Source: Marinobacter bryozoorum
GTDB taxonomy: Bacteria; Pseudomonadota; Gammaproteobacteria; Pseudomonadales; Oleiphilaceae
Direction of reading: 5' to 3'
Length of the DNA: 64,000 nt
Assembly: GCF_023156245.1 (NCBI RefSeq)
Contig: NZ_JAKZAH010000005.1
Span: 62,001 to 126,000 of the forward strand
Shown here: positions 16,576 to 25,729 of the stretch, in pieces
Position numbering within the stretch: position 1 is the stretch's first letter
Layout of the letters: each line of letters opens with the position of its first letter
The notes under the pieces: model-generated
What the model saw: the letters and a program-made list of their open reading frames with translations, nothing else
The model's database searches: none
Told to the model about the DNA's origin: nothing
Translations under genes and position numbers: made by a program

Positions 16576-17919
16576 TCAGGCACCTTCTGCCATGGTCTGC
16601 TGCTTGCGTACGTCCCGCAGGCGTTCCACACCCAGGCGCACCAGTGATGCCGCATTGGCCGGGTGAAGGTCCTGCGGAATCTTCTGGCCATCAGTGACCC
16701 AGGCAACCGGCAGGGCGGTTTCCAGCGCAAACCCGAGAACCTCGCCGAGGGTCAGCGCCTCATCCAGCTTGGTCATGATGCAGCCTGCAAGACCCGACAT
16801 CTTATAGCAATGCCACATGGATTTCATGATCCTGGGCTGGCTGGTCGCCGGAACGACCAGGTGCGGACTGACACGGTGCCGGCTGTTCGCCAGCTCTGCC
16901 AGCTGCTCCTGGCATCCGGGGTCGGCGCCGGACAGGCCGGCAGTATCGATCAGCACCATATGGCGGCCTTCCAGCTCATCCAGCACGTCATCCAGGCTGT
17001 GGCTGTCATCCACCACCCGTACCGGTACATTCAGGATACGACCAAACACGAACAGTTGCTCATGGGCTGCCACCCGGTAGCGATCGGTGGTCACCAGCGC
17101 CAGGGAGTCGGCACCATGCTCCAGTACGTACTGGGCGGCAATCTTGCCGATGGTGGTGGTCTTGCCGGAGCCGGTGGGACCCACCAGAGCGTAGATACCA
17201 CCACGGGTCGCCCAGTCACTGTTGCCGGTTTTCAGACCCGCGGCCAGTGTGCGCAGAGCCCGCTTCCAGTTGTCTTCCAGCTTGCCGCGACCACTCTGGC
17301 GGGCCAGCGTGTCGGCCAGGGTGCTGCTCATGCCAAATTCTTCCAGACGCTCCGCCAGCCGCTTGCGCACCGCGTCCGGCGCCTCCGGGGTATGCTCCTG
17401 CGAGCTGGCGAACGACGCAACAGCGCCAGTTCCCTGTTCACTGATCATCGCCCGCAGCGAGTCCAGTTCACGACGCATCGCCGCGAGTTCATTGCTGCCG
17501 GCACCCTCAGCATTGTCGACCTGTGCCCCGGCCGCCTCGGGCTGACGGTTTTCCGACAGCGAAGGCAGGCTCTCGGTGTCAAGGTGATCCTGGAGCTCTT
17601 CGTGACGCTGGCGGGGCTCATAGCCACCCCGCTGCTCACGCAGGTGCCGGATACGACTGCGAGAGCGATCAAGCTCATCCTGCAGGCGCAGGTGTTGCTC
17701 CGCCTGTAATTCCGCCAGCCGGCCGTCACTGGTGGCGTCTACCGCTGCATCGCCAAGTTTCTGGCGGGCCATGTTTTCGTCATAGTCCAGTGCCGTCACA
17801 ATCTCCACACCGCCATCGACCCGGCGGCTGGACAGGATTACCGCGTCATCGCCCATGGACTCGCGGACCTGCTTGAGGGCAGCGGACATGGTTGCCGCAA
17901 AGAACCGTTTTACTTTCAT
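16576..17919 (-). CDS. flhF: Flagellar placement GTPase FlhF
   Basis: 447 residues, an SRP-family GTPase. An N-terminal basic B-domain (MKVKRFFAATMSAALKQVRE) and a coiled variable linker rich in R, E and Q (about 60-160) are followed by the N domain and the G domain. The G1 motif is GPTGSGKTTTIGK (247-259), G3 is VLIDTAGLSG and G4 is TKLDEA. FlhF marks the pole for flagellum assembly, counterbalanced by FleN. It starts 24 bases after flhA with no room for a promoter, so it is co-transcribed with flhA. Confidence 0.96.
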   Translation of the reverse strand: MKVKRFFAATMSAALKQVRESMGDDAVILSSRRVDGGVEIVTALDYDENMARQKLGDAAVDATSDGRLAELQAEQHLRLQDELDRSRSRIRHLREQRGGYEPRQRHEELQDHLDTESLPSLSENRQPEAAGAQVDNAEGAGSNELAAMRRELDSLRAMISEQGTGAVASFASSQEHTPEAPDAVRKRLAERLEEFGMSSTLADTLARQSGRGKLEDNWKRALRTLAAGLKTGNSDWATRGGIYALVGPTGSGKTTTIGKIAAQYVLEHGADSLALVTTDRYRVAAHEQLFVFGRILNVPVRVVDDSHSLDDVLDELEGRHMVLIDTAGLSGADPGCQEQLAELANSRHRVSPHLVVPATSQPRIMKSMWHCYKMSGLAGCIMTKLDEALTLGEVLGFALETALPVAWVTDGQKIPQDLHPANAASLVRLGVERLRDVRKQQTMAEGA

Positions 17920-17943
17920 CTGTCTCTACCTCCCAGTGGGTCG

Positions 17944-20121
17944 TTACTTACCGACCGACGCCACGATGGTGACCTGCTTGTTATCCGGCACTTCCTGGTA
18001 CGACAGCACGTGCAGGCGTTCTACCCCGTAGCTGGCGAACTTCGCCAGTACGGGCCGCAGGGGCGCTGATACCAACAGGATGGCGGGCTTGCCCATCATT
18101 TCCTGCCGCTGCGCACTCTCCTGCAGGGACCGCTGTAACTTCTCCACCATACCTGGCTCGAGCACCATGCCGATGTCGTCACCACCGCCGGATTGTTGAC
18201 TCTGTTGCTGACTCTTCAGCAATAACTGTTCCAGTTCCGGATCCAGAGTGATTACCGGAATCTCCTGGTCGTTGCCGCAGATGCTCTGCACAATCATCCG
18301 TCGCAGGGCCTGGCGGGCCGCCGTGGTCAGCACGTTCGGGTCCTGGCTCTTGGGATGGACGTTAACGATGGCTTCGGCAATGGACCGCATATCCCGTATC
18401 GGCACCTCCTCCCGCAGCAGGCTTTGCAGCACTTTCAACAAAATGGAGATAGACACGGTGGTGGGCACCAGCTCTTCCGACAGCTTGGGCGAGACCTTCT
18501 CCAGCTGGTCCAGCCACTTTTGCACTTCCTCGTGGCCCAGCAGTTCGTGGGCGTGGCTCTGCAGGATCTGGTTCAGGTGGGTGGCCACCACAGTACTGGC
18601 ATCCACCACGGTATAACCGAGGGTCTGGGCGTTATCTTTCTGGTCTGGCTCGATCCAGATGGCATCCAGGCCAAAGGCCGGGTCCTTGCCGGCAATACCT
18701 TCCACCTGACCAAACACCTGACCGGGATCGATGGCCAGTTCCCGCTCGGGATGAATCTCCGCCTCGGCGATGGTGACGCCCATCAGGGTGATCCGGTAGA
18801 CGTTGGGCATCAGGTCCAGGTTGTCACGGATATGCACGGACGGCATAAGGAAGCCCATGTCCTGGGACAGCTTCTTGCGAACGCCCTTGATGCGGCTGAG
18901 CAGCTGACCGCCCTGGGACTTGTCCACCAACGGAATCAGGCGATAACCCACTTCCAGCCCGACGATGTCTACCGTGGCCACATCGTCCCAGCCCAGCTCC
19001 CTGTTCTCCGGCGGTGCCGGCAAGCCCTGCCCCTGGTCGGCCGCCTCCGGGCGGGCACCACCAGACGGCGCCGGCTGGCCGCCACCACTGCGGGCAGCCG
19101 CCGGCCAGCCGCTGCTGCCGTCTTCTTCCACAGCCTGGCGGCCCTGCTTCCAGACCCACCAGGCGGCACCGGCCGCCAACAGGCCCAGTCCCAGGAAGGC
19201 GACATGGGGCATACCGGGAATCAGCCCGAGCAGGATCAGGATAGCAGCGGCAATGGCCAGGGCCTTGGGGGCATCGAACATCTGCTTGAGGATCTGCCCG
19301 CCCATATCCTGGCTGGTGGTGACCCGGGTTACCATGATGGCCGCCGAGGTCGACAACAGCAGTGACGGAATCTGGGCCACCAGGCCGTCACCGATGGTCA
19401 GCAAGGCGTAGTTCTGGGTGGCACTGGCAAAGTCCAGGCCGTGCTGGATCATGCCGATGCCGATGCCGCCAATAAGGTTGATAAACAGAATCAGCAGGCC
19501 GGCGACGGCGTCCCCTTTAACGAACTTGCTGGCACCGTCCATGGAGCCGTAGAAGTCGGCCTCCTGGGCGATTTCTTCCCGCCGGTGCTTGGCATCATCC
19601 TGGTTGATCAGGCCCGCATTAAGGTCGGCGTCGATAGCCATCTGCTTGCCAGGCATCGCATCAAGGGTAAACCGGGCGCTGACCTCAGACACCCGGCCGG
19701 CACCCTTGGTGACCACCAGGAAGTTAATAATCATCAGGATGGCGAACACCACTATACCCACGGCGTAGTTACCGCCGATCAGCACCGCACCGAACGACTC
19801 GATCACCTTACCGGCGGCATCGCCGCCCTCGTGGCCGTTAAGCAGGACAATCCGGGTAGAGGCCACATTCAGGGCCAGTCGCAACAGGGTCGCTACCAGC
19901 AGCACCGTCGGGAAGGCCGCAAACTCCATGGGCCGCAAAGCGTAGACGCACACCAGCAGGATGGTAATGGACAGGGCAATATTGAAGGTAAAGAGCACGT
20001 CCAGCAGGAACGCCGGCATGGGCAGGATCATCATGCCCAGCAGTGCCATGAGCATAATCGGAATGCCCAGGTTTCCCCGCGTCAGGGATTTGACGTTATT
20101 CAGGACAAGGGCCCGGTCCAT
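17944..20121 (-). CDS. flhA: Flagellar type III export gate protein FlhA
   Basis: 725 residues. Eight N-terminal transmembrane helices occupy about 1-330, including the FHIPEP-family signature around RVSEVSARFTLDAMPGKQMA; the soluble FlhA-C domain (about 365-725) binds chaperone-substrate complexes. FlhA converts proton motive force into export and forms the nonameric ring of the gate. I use the ATG at 20121 (MDRALVLNNV), which aligns with homologues, rather than the GTG 18 bases upstream. A sigma-54 promoter lies 87-104 bases upstream (20208-20225). A glycine/proline-rich linker follows the last helix. Confidence 0.95.
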   Translation of the reverse strand: MDRALVLNNVKSLTRGNLGIPIMLMALLGMMILPMPAFLLDVLFTFNIALSITILLVCVYALRPMEFAAFPTVLLVATLLRLALNVASTRIVLLNGHEGGDAAGKVIESFGAVLIGGNYAVGIVVFAILMIINFLVVTKGAGRVSEVSARFTLDAMPGKQMAIDADLNAGLINQDDAKHRREEIAQEADFYGSMDGASKFVKGDAVAGLLILFINLIGGIGIGMIQHGLDFASATQNYALLTIGDGLVAQIPSLLLSTSAAIMVTRVTTSQDMGGQILKQMFDAPKALAIAAAILILLGLIPGMPHVAFLGLGLLAAGAAWWVWKQGRQAVEEDGSSGWPAAARSGGGQPAPSGGARPEAADQGQGLPAPPENRELGWDDVATVDIVGLEVGYRLIPLVDKSQGGQLLSRIKGVRKKLSQDMGFLMPSVHIRDNLDLMPNVYRITLMGVTIAEAEIHPERELAIDPGQVFGQVEGIAGKDPAFGLDAIWIEPDQKDNAQTLGYTVVDASTVVATHLNQILQSHAHELLGHEEVQKWLDQLEKVSPKLSEELVPTTVSISILLKVLQSLLREEVPIRDMRSIAEAIVNVHPKSQDPNVLTTAARQALRRMIVQSICGNDQEIPVITLDPELEQLLLKSQQQSQQSGGGDDIGMVLEPGMVEKLQRSLQESAQRQEMMGKPAILLVSAPLRPVLAKFASYGVERLHVLSYQEVPDNKQVTIVASVGK

Positions 20122-20207
20122 GTTGACGGATCTCTCCACACTGGTCGTTCTTGCTGCAAAGGCCGGGGCCGATTTTTTGACGCCCTGGCCGACTTACAGG
20201 GACTAGC

Positions 20208-20225
20208 GGCAAGATCCATACCATT
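20208..20225 (-). promoter_or_regulatory. Sigma-54 promoter upstream of flhA
   Basis: Read on the minus strand: ATGGTATGGATCTTGCCG, with TGGTATG at -24 and TTGCC at -12 and exactly ten bases between GG and GC. It lies in the divergent gap between flhA (minus) and upp (plus). FleQ activation is inferred from context. The spacing to the flhA ATG leaves a leader of about 75 bases. Confidence 0.75.
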
Positions 20226-20315
20226 TCTTACATTTTCTCCAGAATCCCCCCTGACTGAGTCGCTTCGATACGGTATCCTTGCGCAAATCCCACCCGACCA
20301 GCTGACAGGTGAACC

Positions 20316-20954
20316 ATGCCCATTCACGAAGTCAAACACCCGCTTATCCAGCACAAACTCGGCCTGATGCGCCGCGCCGATATCAGCACCAAGAATTTCC
20401 GCGAACTGGCCCAGGAACTAGCGTCGTTATTGACCTATGAAGCCACCAAGGACTTCACCCTGAGCAAGGAAACCATCGATGGCTGGGCAGGCCCGGTAGA
20501 GGTGGAACAGATCGGCGGTAAAAAGGTCACCATCGTACCCATCCTGCGGGCAGGCCTGGGCATGATGGACGGTGTACTTAGCCTGATCCCGGTGGCCCGG
20601 GTCAGCGTGGTGGGCCAGATTCGCAACGAGGAAACCCTGGAAGCCTCCACCTACCTGGAAAAACTGGTGGGCGAACTGGACCAGCGCATGGCGCTGATCG
20701 TCGACCCCATGCTGGCAACCGGGGGCTCGCTCATCTCCACCATCGACCTGCTGAAAAAGGCAGGCAGCACGGAAATCCGCGCACTGGTCCTGGTCGCGGC
20801 CCCGGAAGGCGTGGAGAAGGTTCTCGAGAAGCACCCCGACGTGTCCATCTATACCGCCTCGGTGGACGAGCGCCTGAACGAGAAAGGCTACATCCTTCCC
20901 GGTCTTGGGGATGCCGGCGACAAGATCTTCGGCACCAAGCAGAAGGATGTCTGA
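20316..20954 (+). CDS. upp: Uracil phosphoribosyltransferase Upp
   Basis: 212 residues. Upp makes UMP from uracil and PRPP in pyrimidine salvage. Family features are the start [18 protein letters not shown], the PRPP-binding loop [17 protein letters not shown] (about residues 128-144) and the uracil-binding C-terminal [25 protein letters not shown]. The length matches E. coli Upp. It stands divergent from flhA and directly upstream of uraA; the two stop/start codons are separated by one base. It has no evident link to motility and interrupts the flhB-flhA gene order. Confidence 0.97.
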   Translation: MPIHEVKHPLIQHKLGLMRRADISTKNFRELAQELASLLTYEATKDFTLSKETIDGWAGPVEVEQIGGKKVTIVPILRAGLGMMDGVLSLIPVARVSVVGQIRNEETLEASTYLEKLVGELDQRMALIVDPMLATGGSLISTIDLLKKAGSTEIRALVLVAAPEGVEKVLEKHPDVSIYTASVDERLNEKGYILPGLGDAGDKIFGTKQKDV

Positions 20955-20955
20955 T

Positions 20956-22257
20956 ATGCAGGATGCTGATCACACCACATCCCTGAGGGAAGACTACGCC
21001 GGCGAGCCCGTCTGGCGCCAGGCCCTGGCCGGCTCCCAGATGCTGCTGGTGGCTTTTGGTGCCCTGGTGCTGATGCCCCTGCTCACCGGCCTGGACCCGA
21101 GCGTGGCATTGTTCACTGCCGGCCTTGGCACGCTGATTTTCCATATTGTCACCGGTGGCAAGGTGCCCGTGTTCCTGGCCTCTTCCTTTGCCTTTATCGC
21201 GCCGATCATGGCGGCCAAGAGCCAGTTCTCCATTCCGGAGATTCTCGGCGGCCTGGTGGCGGCCGGTATCCTCTATATCCTGCTCAGCGGCGCCGTGCGC
21301 CTGCGGGGCACCGGTTTCATTAACCGCCTGCTGCCGCCTGTGGTCATTGGCCCTGTAATCATGGTCATCGGCCTGGGCCTGGCCCCGGTCGCGGTGAACA
21401 TGGCCACCGGCCACACCGGTGATGGTTCCGCCGAACTGGTGCCCTACAAGCCTGCCATTGTGATTGCCATGATTTCCCTGCTGGTGACCATCGTGGTTTC
21501 CGTATGGGCGAAAGGCATTTTCCGGCTGATTCCGATTATGGTCGGCATTATCGTTGGCTACCTGCTTACCTGGCTGGCCGGTGTGTTCGAGGTAACCCCG
21601 GTTATCGTGGACTTCTCCCCCATTGCGGAAGCCGCCTGGTTTTCCATGCCGGCCTTCCAGAGTCCTTCGTTCAGCTGGGGTGCCATCCTGTTCATGATTC
21701 CGGTGGCCATTGCCCCGGCCATTGAGCACATCGGCGACGTGCTGGCGATCAGCAACGTGACCGGCAAGAACTTCCTCAAGAAGCCTGGCCTGCACCGCAC
21801 ACTGCTGGGCGACGGCCTGGCCACCAGCTCCGCCGCGTTCCTTGGCGGGCCACCCAACACCACCTACTCAGAAGTAACCGGAGCGGTGATGCTGACGAAG
21901 AACTTCAATCCGCGGGTGATGCTGTGGGCTGCAGGCGTGGCAATTGTACTGGCCTTCGTGGGCAAGTTCGGCGCCGCCCTGCAGACGATTCCGGTGCCGG
22001 TGATGGGTGGCATCCTGTGCCTGCTGTTCGGTTCCATTGCGGTGGTGGGGCTGAACAGCCTGATCCGCAACCAGGTGGACCTGTCCCAGGCCCGCAACCT
22101 GGTGATCGTGGGTGTGACGCTGGTGTTCGGCATCGGTGGTATGACGATCTTCGGGGTTGAGGGTATCGCCCTGTGTGGCATCGTTGCCATTCTGCTGAAC
22201 CTGGTTTTGCCGGGCTCTGACAGTGCCTGGGGGGAACGTGTTCACCACGAGCACTGA
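20956..22257 (+). CDS. uraA: Uracil permease UraA (NCS2 family)
   Basis: 433 residues with about 14 hydrophobic helices. It is a nucleobase-proton symporter of the NCS2 family. Visible hallmarks include FASSFAFIAPIMAAK, PAIEHIGDVLAISNVTGK (the conserved acidic substrate-binding region of helix 8) and the helix 10 segment GGPPNTTYSE. I start it at the ATG at 20956, which has GAAGGA nine bases upstream; the frame also allows an ATG at 20947 overlapping upp. With upp it forms a uracil uptake and salvage operon. Confidence 0.95.
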   Translation: MQDADHTTSLREDYAGEPVWRQALAGSQMLLVAFGALVLMPLLTGLDPSVALFTAGLGTLIFHIVTGGKVPVFLASSFAFIAPIMAAKSQFSIPEILGGLVAAGILYILLSGAVRLRGTGFINRLLPPVVIGPVIMVIGLGLAPVAVNMATGHTGDGSAELVPYKPAIVIAMISLLVTIVVSVWAKGIFRLIPIMVGIIVGYLLTWLAGVFEVTPVIVDFSPIAEAAWFSMPAFQSPSFSWGAILFMIPVAIAPAIEHIGDVLAISNVTGKNFLKKPGLHRTLLGDGLATSSAAFLGGPPNTTYSEVTGAVMLTKNFNPRVMLWAAGVAIVLAFVGKFGAALQTIPVPVMGGILCLLFGSIAVVGLNSLIRNQVDLSQARNLVIVGVTLVFGIGGMTIFGVEGIALCGIVAILLNLVLPGSDSAWGERVHHEH

Positions 22258-22321
22258 GGGTGAATCCTTCCCTCGGACGGAAGTCGTCTACCTCTGTCCC
22301 TAGCCTGCGGGTTATGGGGTA

Positions 22322-22434
22322 GGCGGCAACCAGGGGGGAGGCTTTTTCCGCCGCATTGGAGGGGCGTCCTGCCACCCCAATGCTTCCGCGACATCCCTGT
22401 CGCTGCTCCAAAAGCCTCCCCCCTGTTCACCGCC
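22322..22434. repeat. Long palindromic intergenic element between uraA and flhB
   Basis: Outer arms 22322-22346 and 22410-22434 are 25 bases each and complementary at 22 positions, including an uninterrupted 15-base core (AGGGGGGAGGCTTTT). Inside lie two more hairpins: GCATTGG/CCAATGC (22353-22359 with 22377-22383) and GCGACA/TGTCGC (22388-22393 with 22398-22403, loop TCCC). The whole 113 bases could fold into a cloverleaf. It sits between the converging ends of uraA and flhB and could end transcription from both sides. It resembles a dispersed palindromic (REP/MITE-like) unit; copy number cannot be judged here. Confidence 0.8.
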
Positions 22435-22516
22435 AGTTACTCTGGTCGATATCGGTTGTATTAGAAATGTATAGGGGGTTGCGCTTGCCCTACGCTACGA
22501 AGCGCTGAGCATGAAC

Positions 22517-23653
22517 TTATATATCCCGACGCATATCCTTGGGAATGGGGAAGTTCGGCATAGTCGGCTTGGGCGCATGCCCCTTGCGGAACTGCCGCAG
22601 CTGGAAGATATAGGCCAGCACCTGGGCCACCGCCATGTACAGCCCGTCGGGAATCTCCTCCCCCACCTTGGTGTTGTGGTAGACCGCACGGGTCAGTGGC
22701 GGCGTACGCAGCAGCTCCACCTTGTTCTCCCGGGCAACCTCCATGATCTTGAAGGCCACCTCGTCTGAACCCTTGGCCACCACCACCGGCGCTCCCATCG
22801 AGTTCTGGTCGTACTTCAACGCCACCGCGTAATGAGTCGGGTTGGTGATAACCACATCGGCGCCCGGCACATCCGCCATCATCCGCCGCTGGGCCATCTC
22901 CCGCTGCAGCTGACGAATCTTGCCCTTCACCTCCGGCTTGCCTTCCGTGTCCTTGTACTCGTCCTTCACCTCCTGCTTCGTCATCCGCAGTTTTTTCTGG
23001 TGATCATAGATCTGGAACGGCACATCAATGACGGCGATAACGATGGTGGCACAGGCCAGGAAGAAAAAACTCCACGCCATGGTCCACACCACATGGGCCA
23101 TGGCCGGTACCGTCGGCTCCTCGGAAATACTCAGCAGATCCTCGGTACGCAGGTTCAGTATCAGGATCGCCACCGCCAGCACCAGGCTCACCTTCAGAAT
23201 CGCCTTGACCAGCTCAACCAGCGACCGGGCAGAGAACATCCGTTTCAGACCCTTGAGGGGGTCCATACGATTCAGCTTGGGGGCAATGGCCTTGCCACTG
23301 AACAGCAAACCGCCGATACCGATGGGCCCGGCGATTGACGCAATCAACAGCAACAACAGCAGCGGACCAAGGGCCACGGTTGCTTCCCATGCGGAGCCAA
23401 TCAGCTGGGTACTCATAAAGCGGGTATCAAAGATTTCCCCCCGCTCCAGCACAAAGGCGCCCCGCATGATCTGCTCCATGGAAATGGCCATGCTCTTGCC
23501 AAACACCAGAAGCCCGCCGGCCCCAGCCAGCAGCACAGCCATGGTGGCCAGTTCCTTGGAACGAGCGGTCTGGCCATCCTCCCGGGCCTTCTCAAGGCGT
23601 CGGGGCGTCGGCTCTTCCGTTTTCTCCTGACTGTTGTCGTTCTCTTCGGCCAT
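22517..23653 (-). CDS. flhB: Flagellar type III export switch protein FlhB
   Basis: 378 residues. A charged N-terminus (EKTEEPTPRRLEKAREDGQ), four transmembrane helices (about 35-215) and a cytoplasmic C-domain with the self-cleavage site NPTH at 271-274. Cleavage between N271 and P272 lets the gate switch from rod/hook to filament substrates, with FliK as the signal. Start at the ATG at 23653 (MAEEND), matching homologues; a TTG 12 bases upstream is unlikely. It is separated from fliR by 255 bases that hold a palindromic element, which is unusual for this operon. Confidence 0.96.
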   Translation of the reverse strand: MAEENDNSQEKTEEPTPRRLEKAREDGQTARSKELATMAVLLAGAGGLLVFGKSMAISMEQIMRGAFVLERGEIFDTRFMSTQLIGSAWEATVALGPLLLLLLIASIAGPIGIGGLLFSGKAIAPKLNRMDPLKGLKRMFSARSLVELVKAILKVSLVLAVAILILNLRTEDLLSISEEPTVPAMAHVVWTMAWSFFFLACATIVIAVIDVPFQIYDHQKKLRMTKQEVKDEYKDTEGKPEVKGKIRQLQREMAQRRMMADVPGADVVITNPTHYAVALKYDQNSMGAPVVVAKGSDEVAFKIMEVARENKVELLRTPPLTRAVYHNTKVGEEIPDGLYMAVAQVLAYIFQLRQFRKGHAPKPTMPNFPIPKDMRRDI

Positions 23654-23706
23654 ATCAGCAATCAAAGTCCAAGCAGGCGCGGCACACAGTTAAAAGGGCA
23701 TGGCCG

Positions 23707-23851
23707 GGGTGCTCCTTTCCGGAACCGTGAGGCGCCACATGCGGCGCCGCCCGCGCTCTACGACCGCCACGGATGGCGGGAGTGCCGATTTTGCAGGAGC
23801 ATAAATCGGCCAGGGACGTACTTGCGGGGCGTGTTTCAGAAAGGGGTACCC
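23707..23851. repeat. Multi-hairpin palindromic element in the fliR-flhB gap
   Basis: Outer arms 23707-23724 and 23834-23851 match at 14 of 18 positions; three of the four differences still allow G-U pairing in RNA. Inner stems are GGCGCC (23731-23736 with 23743-23748), CCGCCA/TGGCGG (23764-23769 with 23774-23779) and GCCGATTT/AAATCGGC (23784-23791 with 23803-23810). No convincing gene lies here; the 85-codon minus-strand frame across the gap has no domain-like features. The architecture recalls the 22322-22434 element without shared primary sequence. Confidence 0.65.
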
Positions 23852-23908
23852 TAGCCGTGACCCTGCACACAGATAAAAGGCAACGCCAGGGTATTGTTTG
23901 TAAGAATT

Positions 23909-24694
23909 TCAAGGCTGTCCCTGAAGCTGTCTCATAAACTCAAAAGTCTCACGGGTATACTGCTCAAAGTGCGGCAGAAAATTGGCATGCAGCACCCATA
24001 TGGCAAACAATCCAAAAATCAGGCCAATCGGGAAACCCAGGGCAAAGATGTTCATCTGGGGCGCCGCCCGGGTCATCACACCAAAGGAAATATTCACGAT
24101 AAACACCGCCGTCACCGCCGGCAAAGCCAGCAACAGGGCAGCAGCAAACATCCACGAAATCCGGTGGGCCAGCTGCCAGACTCCCTCCTGCCCCAACCCC
24201 TCAAGGCCAATGGGCAGGGTGCGGAAACTCTCCAGGAACACCTCGATTGCCACCAGGTGCCCGTTCATGGCCAGGTACAGCAGCGTGATCGTAATGGTGT
24301 AGATCTGGGAGAGAACCGTCACATTGACCCCGTGGGAGGGGTCGTTCATGGACGCAAAGCCCAGGCCCATCTGCATGGCGATCATCTGCCCGGCGATGGT
24401 AAACAGCTGGAACAGGGCCGTCAGCGCAAAGCCCATACCCACGCCGATCAGAATCTGCTGCAACGTGATAATGACGGCCTCGCCACTCATGGCCTCCACC
24501 TGGGGCACCGGCGGCAGCATGGGCACTACAAGGATCGTGGTCAACAGTGCCAGGCCCAGGCGAATCCTCGCCGGCACCAGCTGGGTGCCGATAAACGGGA
24601 TCACCATGAAGAAACTGGCGATGCGGAACAGCGGCCACAGGTGCTGCCCCACCCACTGGCTCAGAACGTCCGCGCTGAGGTCGGCGGGAATCAT
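23909..24694 (-). CDS. fliR: Flagellar type III export protein FliR
   Basis: 261 residues with about six transmembrane helices. With FliP and FliQ it forms the export gate channel. Family features include RIASFFMVIPFIGTQLVPAR (about residues 25-44) and the segment FASMNDPSHGVNVTVLSQIY. The start is seven bases after fliQ with a GAGG Shine-Dalgarno. The protein ends RQLQGQP. Order fliM-N-O-P-Q-R is intact. Confidence 0.95.
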   Translation of the reverse strand: MIPADLSADVLSQWVGQHLWPLFRIASFFMVIPFIGTQLVPARIRLGLALLTTILVVPMLPPVPQVEAMSGEAVIITLQQILIGVGMGFALTALFQLFTIAGQMIAMQMGLGFASMNDPSHGVNVTVLSQIYTITITLLYLAMNGHLVAIEVFLESFRTLPIGLEGLGQEGVWQLAHRISWMFAAALLLALPAVTAVFIVNISFGVMTRAAPQMNIFALGFPIGLIFGLFAIWVLHANFLPHFEQYTRETFEFMRQLQGQP

Positions 24695-24701
24695 GCCCGC
24701 C

Positions 24702-24971
24702 TCATCCGATCAGGTAGGGGATGCTGCCAATCAGCCCCTCGGCATGGTCAATCAGCTGGGTCAGCATCCAGGGACCCGCAAAGATAATCACCAGCAAGGT
24801 GACCAGCAACCGTGGCAGGAAACTCAGGGTCTGCTCGTTGATCTGGGTGGCCGCCTGAAAGGTACTCACCACCAGGCCAATCACCAGGCCGGGGCCGATG
24901 ATAAAGGCCGCCAGCATCACGATCATCCACAGCGCTTCACGCATGATGTCGATGGCGGTTTCCGGCGTCAT
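24702..24971 (-). CDS. fliQ: Flagellar type III export protein FliQ
   Basis: 89 residues, two transmembrane helices (about 15-38 and 52-75). FliQ packs around FliP/FliR in the export gate. The start MTPETAIDIMREALWMIVML and the following GPGLVIGLVVSTFQAATQINE are characteristic. I start at the ATG at 24971, giving the standard family length, instead of the longer frame reaching into fliP. It is 11 bases after the fliP stop and seven before fliR. Confidence 0.95.
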   Translation of the reverse strand: MTPETAIDIMREALWMIVMLAAFIIGPGLVIGLVVSTFQAATQINEQTLSFLPRLLVTLLVIIFAGPWMLTQLIDHAEGLIGSIPYLIG

Positions 24972-24982
24972 GGCAGGCCTCC

Positions 24983-25729
24983 CTATATTCCGTAGCTGGC
25001 GGCCAGGGTGCCCATGATCAGGGCCCATCCGTCCACCAGTACAAACAGCATGATCTTGAACGGCAGTGAGATGATGATCGGTGACAGCATCATCATCCCC
25101 ATGGCCATCAACACACTGGCCACCACCATGTCGATAATCAGGAACGGGATGAACAAAATGAAGCCGATCTGGAACGCGGTTTTCAGCTCACTGGTCACAA
25201 AGGCCGGCATCAGCACCCAGAAAGAGACGTCCTCCGGGGTATCGTACTGCTCGTCAGCAATGCGCATAAACAGGCCCAGGTCACTCTCGCGGGTCTGGGC
25301 CAGCATGAACTCCCGGAAGGGTCCACTGGCGGCCTCCACGGCCTCGATGGAGGTCATCTCCTCTGCCAGGTAGGGTTGCAGCCCCACCTGGTTGGCCTCT
25401 TCGAAGACCGGCTTCATGATGAAGATACTGAGGAACAGCGCCAGCCCCAGCAGGATCTGGTTGGAGGGCGTGGATTGCAGTCCGAGGGCCTGGCGCAGGA
25501 TGGCGAAGACCACGATGATGCGGGTAAACGACGTCATCATCATCAACATGGCGGGCAGGAAGGTCAGCGCCGTCATGAAGGCCAGAATCTGCAGGGTGAC
25601 CGAGTACTCTTCCCCCTGCTCTCCCGGCGTCACGGTGACGGCCGGAATGCCCGGTATACCGCCAATGCCGTCCTGGGCAAACACATCCGGGGCCAGTGCA
25701 AGACCCGCCAGCAGCAACAACCAGCGCAT
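24983..25729 (-). CDS. fliP: Flagellar type III export protein FliP
   Basis: 248 residues with an N-terminal signal peptide (cleavage probably after DVFA, near residue 18) and four transmembrane helices. FliP forms the core pentamer of the export gate. Signatures: [40 protein letters not shown] and [20 protein letters not shown]. The start codon shares one base with the fliO stop (TGATG), indicating coupled translation. Confidence 0.96.
   Translation of the reverse strand: MRWLLLLAGLALAPDVFAQDGIGGIPGIPAVTVTPGEQGEEYSVTLQILAFMTALTFLPAMLMMMTSFTRIIVVFAILRQALGLQSTPSNQILLGLALFLSIFIMKPVFEEANQVGLQPYLAEEMTSIEAVEAASGPFREFMLAQTRESDLGLFMRIADEQYDTPEDVSFWVLMPAFVTSELKTAFQIGFILFIPFLIIDMVVASVLMAMGMMMLSPIIISLPFKIMLFVLVDGWALIMGTLAASYGI

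Noticed and set aside
20131-20161. Sigma-54 promoter candidate closer to flhA
   Set aside because: The GG to GC distance is 11, not 10; the site at 20208-20225 fits properly.
23655-23912. 85-codon minus-strand frame in the fliR-flhB gap
   Set aside because: It overlaps the palindromic element, lacks a Shine-Dalgarno and has no protein-like pattern.
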